64,000 bases of DNA from Dipetalonema caudispina (taxonomy: Eukaryota > Nematoda > Chromadorea > Rhabditida > Onchocercidae). The notes beneath the pieces were generated by a model, which was not told the DNA's origin, searched no databases, and worked only from the letters and a program-made list of their open reading frames with translations. Every line of letters starts with the position of its first letter. Within the stretch, counting starts at the first letter, position 1. The position numbers and the translations under genes are program-made. The DNA lies in NCBI GenBank assembly GCA_013365325.1, contig JABVXV010000058.1:124001-188000 (forward strand), given 5' to 3'. This document shows positions 1-11,646 of this stretch, piece after piece.

Positions 1-102
1 TCCTAGATTCAGATTGCATAATACATTCTTTCGAAAATTTCAAATTCATTAAATATTAAACCACTCACACTATTTGTATTTTTATCTGCAATTTTCGGAT
101 AG

Positions 103-261
103 AGTCAAGTGCATGCCACTTTAAATCAACTAGTACTTTCTGACCCGGTAAATAAGTGGATTATGAAAGGTAACAGTGAATCATACACAAAAGCTTCAGA
201 ACAGTTCATCCCAAGCAACATTTGTGAGCAAGAAATGATAGAAAAATTCGATCCTTTGTAA
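103..261 (+). CDS. possible terminal exon of an upstream gene (partial)
   Basis: A frame open for 52 codons follows an acceptor-like GGATAG and ends with TAA at 259-261. The residues look protein-like (for example LSDPVNKWIMKGNSE, then ICEQEMIEKFDPL at the end) rather than low-complexity. No upstream exon can be assigned because only about 100 bases precede it, and no family is recognised. It could equally be a chance open frame. If real, it is the C-terminus of a plus-strand gene that begins outside the window. Confidence 0.25.
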   Translation, partial: SQVHATLNQLVLSDPVNKWIMKGNSESYTKASEQFIPSNICEQEMIEKFDPL

Positions 262-1171
262 TGAGACAAACAACCACTTTAAGTATTGATTTAATTTTAT
301 ATCTCCTGCTTCTGAGTTACCTAACTTTTTTTTTTAAATAAATCACTTCTATAAAAAAAGTCTGAAACGGTTCTGGAAACTTTAATTTCGACACTACCGA
401 AAAAAAGTCAACAACTAACGACTGTTGAAAAATGACAAAATTACTTGTACTAACTGCTAATGGATTATAATACATTGCCTGGAGATAGTGTAACAGTTAT
501 ACAACAATACCATAAATACTTGTAAGGAACTTGTTCAAATCGAAATAAACCGCTCTGCTTATATCAACTGTTGGGTAGACGACCAGTTATTTAGACAACT
601 TATTTTTCATCATCTATAGCACATCTCACTATGTTTGGATTTTTAAAACTTATCGGGTTTCGTGTGAGTCACTGAACATAAAGCATAGTGACTTGGGCAG
701 GAGTACAAAATATAGCGGAGTAAGTATGCTTTCGAAGTTTATATGAAAAAAGCTGACTTTAGTTGGAAAAAATTGGAAGGGTCGATTAAGCCGAGTCAAC
801 TCCAGATGTTGAACGGGTTGCATAATAAATTTATTTCTCTTGGAAAAAAAGTAATGTTAAGTGCAGGAAATAATGAATTTTTATCCAGCATAATACGAGC
901 TCTGCTGTATCAAGTCCTTAATCCCACCAAACTATTCAATATCTTTAATGCTAAAAGACGTTTAGCATCAAAACAGAAACAAACAAATAAGTTTCAGACA
1001 ATATAACGCTGCCTCTTAGAAAAGGTTTTAAAGAAGTTCCCGCTGGTTCTTCAGGAACGTACATTACATTTCTCAAACAAACTAGCTCCAACAATTGCGC
1101 CTCCCATTCACCTTTTGGAATACATGGAAAACAAAAAACAAACAAAAATACACCTTACAAGCAATGAAAAA
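262..1171. other. intergenic stretch, no supported gene
   Basis: An 87-codon plus-strand frame at 743-1006 and a second open frame running to 1183 are present, but no splice combination joins them in phase and neither matches a family I recognise. The 3' UTR of the minus-strand SMNDC1 gene must lie in the right part of this stretch. Confidence 0.5.
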
Positions 1172-3751
1172 TTAAAACAATGAATCCATATTTCCACGCT
1201 GCGTTGATTTGAAAGCACCGAGATCTTGTCGTGATGATATCCTCGTCTGTGAAGTAATACCCCATGCCGGTCCATCTGGAGCTGATCCAGATGCTGTAGG
1301 TCGTTTAAATCCCTAAATTCAATGCATCCTTAATGCTTTAAAGTGTCCATATAACCGCCAAAAAAACGTAACTATAACCAAGATGATCACGTGAATTTAA
1401 ATAAAATGAGCTAAAGTTCCACTTACTCAGTGTGACCTCCAAAATTACTAGAAAGAATAAAAAATGTATGATTTACAGTAAGTACAAAATTCTGATTATA
1501 TTTTGATTCAGATTTGAAACAATCTTATTCGTCTCTTTTGCCATTATTTTCATACTGTATATGAAAATTCGAATTAAACGGAGTTGACAGGGACACCATG
1601 ACGAGTCACTATTATGGCAAGAATACAAAAAGATCAATTATAACAGTTACTTTCATGCTTCGACTTGCTGCTTTTGCATTAAAAGAAAGCCACTTCCTCT
1701 TCTCGTCTTCCTTTGCTTCTTCTAATTCCTTTTTCCGATGTTCTTTTTTAAGTGCTCGCAGTCGTCGTCTTTCGCGCTCCATCTGCAAATGAACAGTTTT
1801 TCAGAATAAACTAATGAATAGTTGAAAGAAGATAGTGAAACCAAAAATACACTATTTAAATTCATGAAGCACTTCCATTTGATGAATCCGATCTTTATGG
1901 AATTTGTTCAATAATGAAGTTCCACTTACCATGTCACAATAATGGAAATATAGTGTATCTCGTTAAGACGCCTCTGAATTACATTGATCTTAATTTAAAG
2001 CGACTTAAGAATGAATCTCACATAGCGCTACCTACATCTAAACCACTGTAGTTTAATATTTACTTCTTTCTTTTATATTTCAAAAAACATTTATCTTAAT
2101 ACCCATCAAGTTCTGCCATCCCTAAATTCTCACATTTCCAATTTCGTTTTCACTTCAACAAACGACCCTTTAAAATATGTTCTGATTTGAGTTTTAATGT
2201 AGGTAAGAAAGAGTAGGAAAAGAGGAGAAAATGATAGATCATCGTTAAAATTGATAAAACAGCTAAATGATATGACAGGAGCCAGCAGACAGCTAGTGTA
2301 ATTTCTTGTTCTTAAATTAATGGCTTATTAAAGTAAACAGATTTGTGTTTTAATGTAAATTTATAAATCCCAATTAAATTAAGAATTGTTTTACCTGCCA
2401 TTCGCTTTTGCGGTGACGCATATTTTTGGTTGATTTTTCCCAAACGTACATTTTGCTATCATCTTTCGAAACTGCACTTAGATTGCTCACGTTAACCATA
2501 GTCTTTGTTCCTTTACCTAAATACAGAACCTTTCTCAAAAAGTAGCAGAAATAACGTTAGGAAAGCACCCAACACTGGAATAGAGGTTGAGAAAAGAAGT
2601 AATAACCAACAAAACACCGGATAACGAATGGATGATATTTAAAACAATTTTGTAATATATTGATCATAAATATTTTATCATTTCTGAAACAAACATGGGG
2701 AAGATTTGCTTGTTCTGTTGAAACCATGTATTAAAGAGAAAAATAGTACCCAACCTTATGATAAAATTCTACACTACTCGGAAGAAAGGCTTTAAAAATA
2801 TTGAAGGAAGTCAACCGAATATGAATCAACAGTTCAAACAGCTCGATTTGATTATACATCTCTCATCTCTATTTTAAGTCTCAAATATCTAACATTTCCA
2901 ACACAATATTGTAAAAGAATAGAAGATCTTGGAAAATTTTTGTGCTTGTCATCAATACAAAACAGAAATTTAATGCATACCGACAAGTGTAACAGCGACA
3001 TTATCTTGTGCAAACCCATCAATTACTGCCAAATATTTCTGTCCATTCGAGGATGGTGCCATGCATTGATCGCCCACCTATAAGAGAAAGTACAAAGTGT
3101 ATTTAACTAGACGGAGAAATTTGGGTTATATAAATTACTTCAGTTAATATCACTTAACTTCACTTAATATCTTAGTAATAGCATCGCCGTCGAAAGAGGT
3201 GCGGAAGATTCTTTACTTTATCTAACCGGATTATATTAAGAAAATGTAAAACTTTCTCAAAATAAGCTATATTTTGAAGGATAAATGCTGAATAAAATAC
3301 CTTACCTTCCAAGGATTTTTAGTAGTATCATCAGAAGCTGTACTACTTGGCTGTTCGGTTGTTGATGACGTTAGTTCTTCTTGAAGGGTGATAATTTCCT
3401 GCAAATCGACTTTCAGCTTTAACAACTCATCGTTATCTGGTTCGGTGAGCAGTGCTGCTTCGACCTGAAAAAAAATTACATTTAGTGTATCAAAAATGAA
3501 TTCTCAAATAACAAACATAAATTACTGAGTAAACCAAGCTGTGAACAAATTCACCCTGTACAACAATGAAGTCAGCACTAAAGTAAGTGATAATAGAGAT
3601 TAATTTGATAAATATGCAATCAGCAAATGCAGGCTATCGTCCATCCAGATAATCTCACAAGAATACAGGGTGAGAAAGAACAGAAGAAAGGCAATAAACA
3701 AACCTGCTGAAGTTGAAGCTTATAACTCCCGAGATCTTCCACTGTATTCAT
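1172..3751 (-). CDS. SMNDC1: SMNDC1/SPF30-like splicing factor (Tudor domain)
   Basis: Survival-motor-neuron-domain protein needed for assembly of the U4/U6.U5 tri-snRNP into the spliceosome; nuclear. Six minus-strand exons join in phase: 3751-3704, 3464-3306, 3077-2981, 2516-2395, 1782-1651 and 1312-1172, giving 232 aa (human SPF30 has 238). The N-terminus (LGSYKLQLQQVEAALL) and the stretch DELLKLKVDLQEII align with the SPF30 helix, followed by the Tudor domain at about residues 67-113 starting PWKVGDQCMA. A basic helix (RRRLRALKKEHRKKELEEAK) precedes the tail SFNAKAASRSMKGFKRPTAS, matching the family. Start: ATG at 3751-3749, with a TTTATAG acceptor three bases upstream that fits spliced-leader trans-splicing. 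Oddity: most aromatic-cage residues of the Tudor domain are replaced (see findings). It is head-to-head with TMEM17 across about 1 kb. Confidence 0.93.
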
Positions 3752-4748
3752 TCGCTATAAACTGGAAACAACAGAAATGAATGACAGCTTATATTAATTT
3801 AACTTACTTCTTATTCACATTCTCTATCGTCCCTACAACTTACATTACCCTAACAAATAATATCCACTCCATCATCCTCTGAGGATCACACCTCAACCAA
3901 ACCCTGCACCTTCTTCATCCCTTCATCTGCTCAGGACAGGAGACGAGTAGCCAAAAAGTTAATCAACAACTTTCCGGTTATTGTATCCGTAAATGTTGAA
4001 TGATAATTATGGGAATGATAATAACATCAACAGTAATAGCAACAAAATGCTAACCGGATAGATTCAACTCTCATTCCATAACATTAGGGTACTCCGGGAG
4101 TTTAGAGCTGATAAGAGGAAGTAGTTAATGTACTACTTGTATTTACGGAAGAAGTCCTTGAAAGATTTAAAATGGAACTATTCATTATGCTATTAGAAGG
4201 TTATTTTCTCGAAAATTGCAAACTGAACTTCAGGTTTCAGGAAATTTCAATAATATGACAACTTCCAGCTGCATTTATTACGTTCATGATCAACGTGATT
4301 CTCTAAATTCCACTTTTCATAATGCAAAATTTTTGTAAAATTTATTCAACTTCACATCACATAAATGTCTTTTATGGAGTAAGATTCTCGACGACATAAC
4401 GCTGAAGTGCTTGAATGAGGGAAGATGAGATAGCTCACGAGAACTGATATGATTCAGAGGTCAGCCACAGATCTGTCGCTGATATCACCATGACAACCTT
4501 AAGCAGATAATCGTTGCAGTTTCTCATTTTCAGTTATTTCTAATCTTCAATTCAAAAAGAAATAAAATCAACTGTTAAATAGTCCTTCCTTATCTGAATG
4601 GAGATAAATATCATTTGTGGATTTCTTAAGGCTTAAAAGTTGATTTGTGAGTCAGTTTATGTTGGTTTTATTTGTAATATGAATCTAAGCCAGACTACTT
4701 TTTCAGTTTTGAGGTAAATACTCAAATTTTACAAGAATTAAAGCGCGA
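3752..4748. other. divergent intergenic region between SMNDC1 and TMEM17
   Basis: No coding exon is supported here. It holds the 5' flanks of two divergent genes, the X-box listed below, and just before TMEM17 a CTTTTTCAG acceptor (ending near 4704) that could serve as a spliced-leader addition site. Confidence 0.6.
4484..4497 (+). promoter_or_regulatory. X-box motif (RFX/DAF-19 site) upstream of TMEM17
   Basis: The 14-mer ATCACCATGACAAC fits the ciliary X-box consensus RYYNYYATRRNRAC at every position. It lies 252 bp before the TMEM17 start codon, near the range (roughly 50-250 bp) in which C. elegans DAF-19 sites occur. By information content such a match is expected by chance about once per 65 kb per strand, so a hit directly upstream of a transition-zone gene is notable. 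Binding is inferred, not shown. Confidence 0.65.
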
Positions 4749-6303
4749 ATGACAGCAACAAAAGGATTTAATGAAAGAGCAGAAGTTGGTAAGGATGAAA
4801 TGCTATGTATTTGTTACCTTTAGCGAAACATTTTCAGAGTAACTATTTTGTAACACTAATTTTTAAAAACACTGAAAAGATTTAACTTTCAGAAGTTTTA
4901 TCAAGTTTACCATTACAAATTGCATTGCATTATAACGTTTGCTTGGCCCCATTCTGGGCCACTGGATTAATTGTTGGTCTCATCAGCAAGGTAAATTTTC
5001 GTCTGTTTTGTCACTTCTGATCTCAAGATCTTTAGCCATTATATCCAATTGCAGAACTTATAAGCATTGAGTAATTTATTGTTGAATGAGTCTTCCTGTT
5101 AGATTATTAAATCTTTCTGCTGAGCTATTATTTTGCTTTGTGATAAGCAAAGGTTAGATACTGGCATCTAATGCAGTGAAGATGTTCATTTTATTAATCA
5201 GAAGTGATAAATTCATTAGTAAAGGTTAAGGTGAAATTTGCAAAACCCAAAACTCCATTCGATAAATGATCATAAATCAGATAACTCCTCTGTACCTGTT
5301 CTACCAATAGTGAAAACAAAGTTGAAACAGGAATTTATAAAATCATTTCCAAGCTACTTCTTAACATTATTATTATTGTTATCTTAATAGTATGCAACAA
5401 GAATTAAATAGAGAGCATAGATTGGTTGTGAAGAATCGAATCTGAACTTCCCACAACCAAAAGAAATGTGCTACAGATGTATTAAAAAAATATTTGCAGA
5501 TGCATTATTTATCTACCACTCATGTGGTTATATTGTCGACCTTACTCTTCATAACAATTATAATTGAGTTTGTTCGGTTATTTCTTGGATACTATGGTAA
5601 TTTGGGGGAAAAGGTGAGTTAAGTATACGAATTGTTTTAAATTCGGTAGGTATTCATGCAATTTACATAACGTTTGATTTCTCTTCCAAACTATTTTCAA
5701 TGCAAGCTTACTGTTAGAGTTGAGTGGAAGAGAATAATTAAATGTAAAACTTTGAAATACAGAATATTGAGTCGAAAATTACTAATGACGAAATTAACCG
5801 GCAAGAAATGACTTGAAACATGAATTATAAGGACTCTGTGCTACAGTCATTATTTCAGATATCTGCTCTATCCGGTTTCTGGGTAACAAGTGTAATTTTG
5901 CAAGTGCCGATTACAGCATTTTCGATTTTGAATACTAATATTCCATTACCTTTGGAGAGAATTTTGTACCTCTACCATGGCGTTTTTTTATTAATTGAAG
6001 TATATCTTTTATCGACTTTACCCTTTCATCAGAAACCAATTATTCAGTTTTACCGATAGCGAAAAAGGTATAAAGTGTGTAGTTGAAAGGAAACAACAAC
6101 TTACTGAGGTGTTTTGAAAGTTTATACTGATTTGTACAATTTTTACTGCAAAGAAAATCTTGGATAATTCAAAAATAATTAAAATTTGTTTTGAGCTTCA
6201 GATTATTACTGGTTTTCTGGTGATCCGGAAAATATCACACTATCAGATGACTAAATTCAAAGAGAGAGTGCTCGAAGAGGAACCAAAAAATAGAAATGAT
6301 TGA
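4749..6303 (+). CDS. TMEM17: TMEM17-like ciliary transition-zone membrane protein
   Basis: Member of the TMEM17/TMEM216 family, four-helix proteins of the MKS module at the base of cilia that gate entry of membrane proteins. Five plus-strand exons join in phase: 4749-4788, 4893-4990, 5500-5613, 5859-5999 and 6202-6303, giving 164 aa (human 198, longer at both ends). Landmarks shared with human TMEM17 are VLSSLPLQIALHYN (about 15-28), the block EFVRLFLGYYGNLGEK (69-84) and GFWVTSVILQVPI (90-102), then LVIRKIS (137-143) where human has LTLRKMV. Predicted membrane helices are at about 20-43, 54-72, 88-107 and 119-139, with a charged tail. The exon starting at 5859 also stays open to a TAG at 6059 if not spliced at 5999, but only the spliced form restores the family C-terminus. 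In nematodes expression would be limited to ciliated sensory neurons, in line with the X-box upstream. Confidence 0.92.
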
Positions 6304-7449
6304 CAGTTTTTTTTTCACTTTGCTTATTGTACATCTGTTTTCATTGTTTTGCTTTTATTTTCATTTCTGTATTCGCAAAATTGATCACAGCTAAAAGAAT
6401 CCATTACGAATTTTTTTATTTGCAGATCAGACCTAAAGCTGTGATCTGTAAATAAATTGCTAACTCTTAGAAACTTAACTATTATTTTAAATTACTTTCT
6501 AAAATTCACATCTAATCAAGTTTTATGAGCGTTTGGTGAAAAGAAAAGTGTTCTTCAATGTTTTCACCCATTGCGTATCGTTGCCTTTTTCTTTATCGTT
6601 ATTTTATTTAATAAAAGCATCGACAGCTGTCTTTTGCTGTTCAGCAATATTCATTCTTTTTCGCCGTGATTATCTCTTATCATTTATCGCATCCTTGAAC
6701 TAACAGCATCTGTCTTTATTTCTTCTGTTAATATTTGAAATCATCATGAATACTACTATTCAGAGCATAGGTTACTTTATTTATTTTATTTATTTCCTTT
6801 TTGAAGTTTTTACTTAAGTAAATGTTAAAAGTGAAAGGGGAGAAACCAAATGTAATCCTTGTTTAATCTCTTCTGTAAGAAAGGTTGAAATCACAAAATT
6901 ATTACCGTGTCAGGTAACGAAGTCAAAAGATACCATACTTTTTTCATCAAAAATACCCCTACCAAAAATTTGTAGAACTAATTTCTACTGCTTATCTATA
7001 TCCGTCATGTTAAAAACATTCCAAGCTTAATGCTTAACTGACTGTATTTAATAGACATATGTGTATTGAACTTCTAAGATCGAAATTTTGCTTTACAGTT
7101 TACAGTTTTACAAGTTTCGAATTCTAATTCTCTAGAGAGGTTGAAAAAAGAACGCTATATCACATATCTCAATCATTGATTGATCATCCAAATCAACCAC
7201 TGTATATAATTGTTCTTTTTTATTTTTGTTAATGAATTATTTTATAGCAGGGTGCAGCATTTCTATTTTGTTGATGTTTGTAATTAAAAATACAATAAAA
7301 TCATTACACACCTGCAAGTATCCTTTGTCCTTGTTTTTTTTTTTTTCTTTTTTTTTCAACCTAAAAATACAACAAACTAAATCACAGTTGGATCCTAAGT
7401 TGCTACAAAATTCATCCTTATCAAAATTAAGACTTGGTTATTATTCCAG
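6304..7449. other. intergenic stretch, may hide first exon of the nuclear receptor
   Basis: The receptor's first recognised exon has no in-frame ATG, so at least one upstream exon is needed. One candidate is ATG at 6746, eight codons plus one base up to 6770, with a donor GTTACT; its phase fits the exon at 7450 but the donor is weak. Nothing else is recognisable. Confidence 0.4.
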
Positions 7450-10400
7450 AATTCTCAACCATTAACAGTGCCAGTCGGTACAGTTGTCATATTTGCCTAG
7501 CAAGAGCTACCGGTTATCATTTCGAAGCACAATCATGCGGTGCATGCGCTGCATTTTTTCGTCGTGCCATCGTACATCGGAAAGTGTTCAGTTGTAAGAC
7601 TGGCTTGAATAAGTGTATTATCCATTATTGTGTGTTTCATTTGTTTATTTTCAATTTGTTTAAAAGTAGAATACACTAAGAGCTCTTTTTTAAACAATTT
7701 CTCAAGGTTCATTTTTGAAAATAACTATTCAGGTTATGCAAGCATAAATTCATTCGTTTCAATTTAATTATATTTTCAAAAATTTAAAAACAATTCCTTT
7801 GCCTTTGAAGAATTACTGATCTCTCAAAATCAATTTCTGGATGAAGGAAGAAGGTAAAGTATAAAGAAAATATACGTAATCAACGACATAATTTGCTTAT
7901 AGCTATACGTCAAGTATGCCAAGCATGCCGTCTACGAAAATGTTACTTAATGGGAATGAAAAGGAATTGTAAGCTTCTTTCCAAATATGTTTTTATTTCC
8001 TTTCAAGAAATGCGGTATGTGATTTTGAAAGATTACCGCCAGTTTATTTTTTATATTTGCTTACATAATGATTGATATCAAAACAGAAATAAATATTTCC
8101 CTTTCAGAAGGAAGTTGGATCATATCAGATAATATATTTTCTTAGAAATTTTCTCATTAATTGTTCTTTCGCTTTCTCGAGTGAAATGATAAAATTCTAA
8201 AATATTTAGCTGTTCAACCAAGAAAGGCGAAAATAGAATATTATCGCTCATTCGCCACAGAATCGGGTCTCAGAAGAAACAAACGATTTGGTGGACAAAT
8301 GGGACAGACTGTTCAAACTGAGGTCATTTTTTTTTTTTTTTTTTTGTTAGATTTAAACTTTAAACGGGTAAATGGAAAGAAATATCGTGCTATCTTACTG
8401 TGAAGGAGAAGATTTTATGTCATTCATCTTTTGTTGTCATAAATGGTCGATTTGTTCCAATCGTCTTACCAAATGTAGTAAAGGACAAGGGATATTTCGA
8501 GATCTTTTTACTCATTATAACGCTCAGTAAGTGGGAAAATTTTATGTTTTTGCTAATCACTCTAGCAGACCTTTGGTCATTGATTGCTACTATTTTAGCA
8601 TTCTTCACGATTGCTGTTTTCATTATCACTATCACTTTAATATATTTCCCAGGTTCCAAGTCCGCCAGTACAGTATTCACCTTCACCAATCACTGATTCA
8701 TTGCATAACAATGCCGATTCTCGAAACAGCTCTAGTACCGATTTTTTAATTGGAAAACGCTTTCTGTAATAAAGGGCATTTCGAGAAAAAAAGCTACATG
8801 TATAAGAAGCTTAGTATCAGAAGAAATTGAAGTAATCTGATAAGAAGATACCATTTTCTATGTATCAGATCACTTAGTTCGTTGCATATTGATAAGTATA
8901 ACATAGTGAGGGAATGATGAATTAAGTTACATCTTCGATTTATCTTTTATTGAAGGAAATTTGTGCGATGATGGAAATGGTGGTATGTCATTGATGCAAT
9001 GCAATGGTACTGTCGAATATACTCAAGCAATAGGTAGCAATCAAGTATTTCTCCACACTAATTACGATGTAAGCCTTTTTTTAGATTTAAAAGCTAATTT
9101 AGTGCAAAAAAGATGATTTGTCCTTGAAATTCTCATTGTGTTGGAAATGTCAGCAATGGAAAGGTATTTCTTCTTGTTTCATTTGCTTTTTGAAGTCTCG
9201 TTCTTCCTTAAAAAATCACATTCAGGCACAATCATATGGAAGTTATTATCATATTATCACTACTAAATACATTGCACTGAGTGTTTAAATGAAGTTAGTA
9301 TTATGAACATGATTGTACAGTTTTGTCAACATAATTATTTTTTCAATATGATTACACAGTTTCCTTTTGTTTTTTCAACTACTTCATCTTGCTACTCCTT
9401 TTTCTTCAACATTAATAGATGTGCAAATGATTTTGGAGCATCTATTTGAACTTTTAAAGGTTTTACGTCGACTGGTAGCAGAAGAACTGAAAATTGGAGA
9501 ACGTCGTCGGATACTGTTTTGTGAAAGACCAGTAGGCAATATATTGGGAAGATCTCAGTCATGTGTAAGACTTCCAAAGATTTCATGAAAAGGCATAAAT
9601 ACCCATATTTTCTGTGGTTGATAGCATTCACTGGAACGAATGTACTTTCCTACCTTAATGGAGTTACTGCCATAATACTTCTTCAAGATGTATCAAAAAC
9701 GCGAAGATTTCAGTGGATGAGTATACCTAATATATACTCCAACTTTGCATTACCTTTTTAGATAACTTCAAAATTTATTCAAAGCACGAAGAGAGACCTG
9801 AACTGACGAACAAACCATACAACACTAATAACTGATTTTTCTTCCCATATTTTGTGCTCTGAGAGATTTTCAAAGTTAATTATCTCTTTCAGCCATATAC
9901 CACTGAAGAAATATTTCCATTACTATTTCGGAAATTTCGCAAATCAATACGGACACACATTTTGTTGGTCTATGAATGGTTACGAAGTTGGCCAGCGTAT
10001 GATTCTTTCGATAAATTTGACCAGGTTATATCTGAATTAGTTAAAGATTCATATCACATGCTGGAGGGGAAGAAGCATTTGGAAAATAAATTATGTCTAG
10101 CAGTAACATAGTTGAAACTGACTAAGAGCAGATACATAAAACAGTTTTTCGATTCAACGGTTCTTGCAGATAACATTTTTGAGAAAGTGTGTGTTGTATC
10201 ATACCATTTTGGATCCTTCTTATATAACATTGCAAATTGGTTATCCTAGTCGATTCGTGATGCAGAATGGTGGATTTCTAGCAGTCGATGAGAACTGCAA
10301 AGAAGGATGGGAAGATGAAGAAGAGATTTCAAGCGCAACGAAACAAAAGTATTCTTAATATCGTTTCGAAAAGCTCTCTAATCATATATATATATATTTT

Positions 10401-11646
10401 GATCTAGAATGTTTTTGTTTTTATTCTCTTTGTTTCGAGAGATTTGAATCTCACAGCTGATTTTTAGCTTTTATGATTCGCTAGAGCACTTTAAAATATC
10501 AAAAAGAACATTAAGATTCTAGAATAAAGCTCAGAAAGTGGGATGGATTCTGTTTTTTGGTATGAATTGCAAAACAGTTCTTAATCTTTGTAGAACTGAG
10601 TAAGGAGAATCCATCTGACTTCTGAAATCCCGGTTTTCTCCTTTACCTTTCACAATTATCATAGCTTTGTTTTTTCCGAATATATCGACCGTTACTGAAA
10701 CAGTTGATGTCAGAAATAGTGGAACCAATGGTTGCAATGAAAATGTCACTGGAAGAATTTGTCGCACTGAAAGCATTTGTTTCATGGAAAGGAAGTAAGC
10801 ACAAATCACGACGAGTTGAAAACAAATACAAACTAAATGAAATGATTGCAGTAATATTCAGTTTATCTTCTTAAAGAAAGAGACTACAACTTATTTACCA
10901 AGTCGGCATCACACTACTAATTAATAATTTCCGAAATTATGAAGACATTCCGGAATTAATTATATGTTATAAACATTGCAATTTCCGACTGCAAGAATTT
11001 ATAGCAATGTGTGAAATAAGTGATGGGAACAAATACGCAATGAGGGCAATGGTCGATGAGCTTTGTACATCATTGCATCAGTATTATGAACAAAATCATC
11101 GGGATGATCTTTCGGAACGTTTTGGTAATATCATCCTGTTACTTTCTTCTGTTTTCGTAAGTTATTTGTATTTCTTATGTATGATTTATTTAAAGTTTTG
11201 ACTCAGAGTTTGCGTTTAATTTTTTTAGTAACCTCGTCGCATCAGATTCGGTGCTATTTACATGCTTTGTATCATGCAGTAATACTTTAGGAATCTTCGA
11301 TCCTGAATAAATCCTATCAAAAAACTTTTTCTTACTGATCATAGCAGTGCACATTGATAATCATTTCTATTTTTTGTTTAGCATATATTTTACTTGTTTT
11401 CTAGGTAGTTTATTCATAAATTTGCTGTTTTTAATAATTTATGTTTATCACTTGCTCTTTTCAAAACAGTATTTAGATATAGAAATAAGTTGTATATTTA
11501 ATAATGGACATCCAGGAACTTGTTTTGCACGTACTTTTCAGGCTGCTGGTCTTCAGTTTGTTGAAAGTCACCACGAAGTAGCCTTTTTCGATTTGTGGCA
11601 ATTGGACAGCTTACTAGTTCAACTTTTGAAATGTGAAAATGACTGA
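7450..11646 (+). CDS. nuclear hormone receptor (5' end missing from model)
   Basis: Ligand-regulated transcription factor of the nematode-expanded (HNF4-derived, supplementary) class. Exons in phase: 7450-7629, 7903-7968, 8210-8322, 8653-8734, 8956-9068, 9154-9163, 9419-9564, 9893-10024, 10170-10348, 10679-10794, 10996-11156 and 11470-11646, about 491 residues. The DNA-binding domain has all eight zinc cysteines: CHIC, the P-box CGACAAFFRR, FSC, NKC, then VCQACRLRKCYLMGM. The ligand-binding domain shows HILLVYEWLRSWPAY, then ITFLRKCVLYHTIL, NGGFLAVDENCKEGWEDE, IYRPLLKQLMSEI, the helix-10 element RFGNIILLLSS and the AF-2-like end FDLWQLDSLLVQLLK. Two odd joints: a 10-nt microexon at 9154-9163 is needed to keep phase, and the acceptor before 10679 reads TTTTTCCG instead of TTTTTCAG (see findings). 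The start codon is not located; the orthologue in C. elegans cannot be named from here. Confidence 0.88.

Noticed and set aside
743..1183. Open frame of 87 codons beginning MKKADFSWKKL, with a second open frame after 1019
   Set aside because: The first segment vaguely recalls the start of ATP synthase subunit d, but later family motifs are missing and the donor at 851 does not match the phase of any acceptor leading into the second frame.
5859..6059. TMEM17 ending at TAG 6057-6059
   Set aside because: Splicing at 5999 to 6202 restores the conserved LVIRKIS region and a charged tail; the read-through end lacks family similarity.
7434..7679. Nuclear receptor starting at 7434
   Set aside because: The base triplet there is TTG, not ATG, and a TTATTCCAG acceptor at 7449 shows the exon is internal.
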